Shown one piece after another: positions 61,627 through 64,000 of a stretch of DNA of 64,000 nt (position 1 is the first letter of the stretch; the number at the start of each line of letters is the position of its first letter). Made by a program: the position numbers and the translations under genes. The DNA comes from Nipponacmea schrenckii (taxonomy: Eukaryota; Mollusca; Gastropoda; Lottiidae): NCBI GenBank assembly GCA_030562195.1, contig JAUJPP010000011.1, positions 1,488,001 to 1,552,000 on the forward strand, read 5' to 3'. Below the pieces are notes generated by a model, which had not been told where the DNA came from, ran no database searches, and saw only the letters and a list, made by a program, of their open reading frames with translations.

Positions 61627-62323
61627 TCCTCGAAAATAAGATTAACCCTAGATTATGAATGTGAACTAGATTCAACTAAAAACTATAAGTTAGGACTAAA
61701 ATATTTTTCAGTTTACAATTCAATAAGAAATGTTAGTGAACAGAATAAACAATTGAAAATTTCTAAAGACGATGGAAGAACATTTAAATTATTAACATTA
61801 TTACCAGGAAGTTATGAATATGTTTCCATTAACGAATATATATCTCAATTTGTCGGAAGTCATAAGGACAGACCAAATATTGAATTCGAAGGCAATTTAA
61901 ATCTGAAAAAAAATAAAACTAAATTTGAGACCGAAACATCAAGTAGATTTCAATGTAGAAAACTCAATAAATGAATTATTAGGTTTTGAAAAGAAATTGC
62001 ATACCAAATCTACACTTGCTCCTTATAAAGCAAATATTGAAAACGACATTGATATCATAAATATTCAATGCAATTTGGTGGATGGTGGATTTTTCAATAA
62101 AAACAAACAACAAATCATTTTCAGTATTCCAACGTTTACGGTTCCAATCGGTTATAGAATAGTAGAAAAACCGTTTCAAACAACATATCTTCCAATAAAT
62201 ACCACAGGTATTAAAGATATCAATTTAGATATAAAAGATGGACGTGGAAGATATTTAGATTTTGGTGAGGAAGAAATATGTATTCAATTACACGTTTCCT
62301 CATCTTCATCTAAAATTATATAA
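61627..62323 (+). pseudogene. Polinton-like structural protein candidate, 5'-partial, one frameshift
   Basis: The reading frame is open from the gap edge. It shifts by one within the eight-A run at 61906-61913, then continues to TAA at 62321-62323. The first part is about 90 residues and includes LDYECELDSTKNYKLGLKYF. The second is about 135 residues with IPTFTVPIGYRIVEKP, TTYLPINTTGI and a terminal DFGEEEICIQLHV. This layout (IxVPxGYxIVExP, YLPI, a final GEEIxIxLH strand) fits a small beta-rich protein that I associate with Polinton/adintovirus genomes, possibly the penton-like minor capsid protein. The penton assignment is inference, while the Polinton context is supported by the convergent polymerase. 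The frameshift may be decay or a homopolymer error. Confidence 0.55.
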
Positions 62324-64000
62324 TCGTAATCGTGGAATTCGTAATTTTCAACCTTATTAACTTCATCTTTATTATCATAAGGATACATAATTCCATTTCT
62401 GTTTGGTGCTTTTCTTTTAATCAAATTCAAATTATGTTTGAATACTTTCTTTTGTTTATCTTTCGGAATTACCACACCATCTGTAAAACTTTTTTTCCAA
62501 GGATTATCGAATTCATTTTCAATATCTTTTCCATTGGCTAATTTTAAATAATCTTCCACACTCAACTTTGATTTTGTATTTCCTTTCAAAGTTTTCTTTT
62601 TCACTAATTCTCCATTAGAAGTTAGAATGATATTGTATTTTACTTTTGGAGCTAAATATAAACCGAATATTATACCACCATCTCCATAATCATTCTTTCC
62701 TTTTCCATAGTCCGTTTCAGAAGTTAATCCAGCTTTTTCTAAAATATCCAAATTCCTATCTGATATGTATAAACTATCGGTATCAGTATAATATATTTCT
62801 GGTCAATAACATGAATAAAATTATTCATTATTCGTTTGCTATGTGATAAGATGAATGAACCCAAATGACTCGGAGTTAATCTTGTTGTTTTTGTTGGTTT
62901 GATAATTTCAGGTTGTTCCTTTTCTTTTTCCACTATATATTGTTGTTCATTTACTTTTTCATAACTTTCTATATTTGAATCGAAATTTATTTTAAGAGTA
63001 TCTTCAGACCATAAATGAAATTCTGTATTTATATCTTTTTGAACAGTTTTTCCGTACAAAGAATTACCAAGGAATTTCATACACTCGCTGCCAACTAAAT
63101 TTCCCTGTTGTTTATATTGGTTTCTTTCTTCATTTAAAGTTAAAACATAGTCTTTAAAAGGAGGTGTTTTGAAATTTTCTGCATAGACTATCCCATCTAA
63201 TATGTTGATAATGTTTCCACCAGCTCGAACAATTTCCTGTATGTCAACAGAAGTGAGAACGTCATTACAAAATCCATTTCTAAATCTTATCTTATCACCA
63301 AATTTTTTTTTAGGTTTATCATCCTCTATAACAGTGTAAGTTACTTTGTCTTTGGCTGGTATTGGTTGAAAAAAACATATTTTTTGGATACTCAAACCAA
63401 ACAGATAAAATAGCACACCTTGGTCTAAATTGTTGTTTATTGAAAAGCTTTACAAATTCTACCTTTTCACAATCTTTTATAGCTCTTGCTGATTCAGCTT
63501 TTGGGTATTCACCATCACACATAGCAGAGGCATAAAGACCGTTAGCGTCAAATGCCATTAATTTAGAACAAGAGATTTTCTTCAACTCTTCGTTAAAATC
63601 TTTAGAAGACTGTTGGTATTTTGTGAATAACTCAGTTATATCAGAATCAGTTGTATTTAAATGATGTTGTAGTACTTTACAAATTTCATCTAATTTATCC
63701 GATTTGAATTTTATTATGTTTGCAGAAACTCTACCTCCTTTTACAGAACGTCTGACATAATGTCTGATGAATGGATCTACGTGAGAATATACTTTTTCTC
63801 CTTTGTACAGATGATACCAACCTTTAAGAGATAAGGCTGGGGCATTTAAATTATTTATTACACTTTGATTTATCATAGATGTCATAACTTGATTGTATTT
63901 GATCAAATATATGCCTAAACATATAGTATCTCTTTTAGCATAAGGTTCCCATTCTTCTCTTCGGGACTCCCAATTTGATTCGTTTATAGACGCAATATCT
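62284..64000 (-). pseudogene. Polinton/Maverick-like protein-primed DNA polymerase B, 5'-partial, two frameshifts
   Basis: The gene runs from the window edge, with the frame open at 64000, to a stop at 62284-62286. Family B landmarks appear in order. YAKRD near 63930-63945 fits the Exo III Y-x3-D form. RRSVKGGRV near 63740 is the GG/R element between exonuclease and polymerase domains. DANGLYASAM near 63530-63560 is motif A, KFLGNSLYGK near 63050-63080 is motif B, and YTDTDS at 62773-62790 is motif C. The frame slips once at the A-run 63369-63375 and once between about 62790 and 62812, just before motif C. In infectious relatives this enzyme copies the linear genome from a protein primer. The acidic tail overlaps the convergent plus-strand gene by 40 bp. 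The family call is solid; whether the breaks are biological or sequencing errors is open. Confidence 0.85.

Overview
The window looks like a repeat-dominated, AT-rich stretch of an animal nuclear genome. The support is a spliced DDE-type transposase gene, a 561-bp satellite, Polinton/Maverick-like fragments and no bacterial gene organisation. An aquatic invertebrate such as a mollusc or cnidarian is a guess from the repeat style only. Two runs of exactly 500 N (43722-44221 and 61126-61625) mark scaffold joins, so the window is three contigs whose adjacency is not proven by sequence.

Contig 1 (1-43721) is almost entirely a head-to-tail array of 26 blocks in four related families, all in the same orientation: A (about 1.4 kb with one leading subunit, about 2.05 kb with two), B (about 1.6-1.7 kb), C (about 2.2-2.3 kb) and one D block (1.2 kb). 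The order is A A B B A A A B B B A C A B C A A A A B A B A D C C. Nearly every block starts with CTAGA and ends in an A-tract, often followed by a short tail hairpin. The hairpin arms repeat a sequence found near the start of the block families. The blocks are dense in strings matching well-known animal transcription-factor motifs: ACCGGAAGT (ETS), AGGTCA direct and inverted repeats (nuclear receptors), ATGGCGGC (YY1-like), GCGCATGCG (NRF1-like), TGACGTCA (CRE) and TCACGTGA (E-box). I see no credible protein gene in this array. It stops inside a C block at about 43364, next to a perfect 20-bp inverted repeat and a short ORF that may be a Polinton fragment.

Contig 2 (44222-61125) holds about 20 tandem copies of the 561-bp satellite (44222 to about 59592). 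A 3,877-bp DNA transposon (50184-54060) interrupts it, with 36-bp terminal inverted repeats, a 4-bp target duplication (ACCG) and one apparently intact two-exon transposase gene on the minus strand. Interior satellite units are nearly identical, while the two edge units share older-looking variants. From 59593 to 61125 the sequence appears unique and I recognise no gene.

Contig 3 (61626-64000) carries part of a decayed or error-containing Polinton/Maverick-like (adintovirus-like) element. A capsid-type candidate on the plus strand converges on a protein-primed family B DNA polymerase on the minus strand, and both reading frames are broken near short homopolymers or single-base slips. Polinton-like sequence at the end of contig 1 and the start of contig 3 raises the possibility that the satellite contig was scaffolded into a single element.
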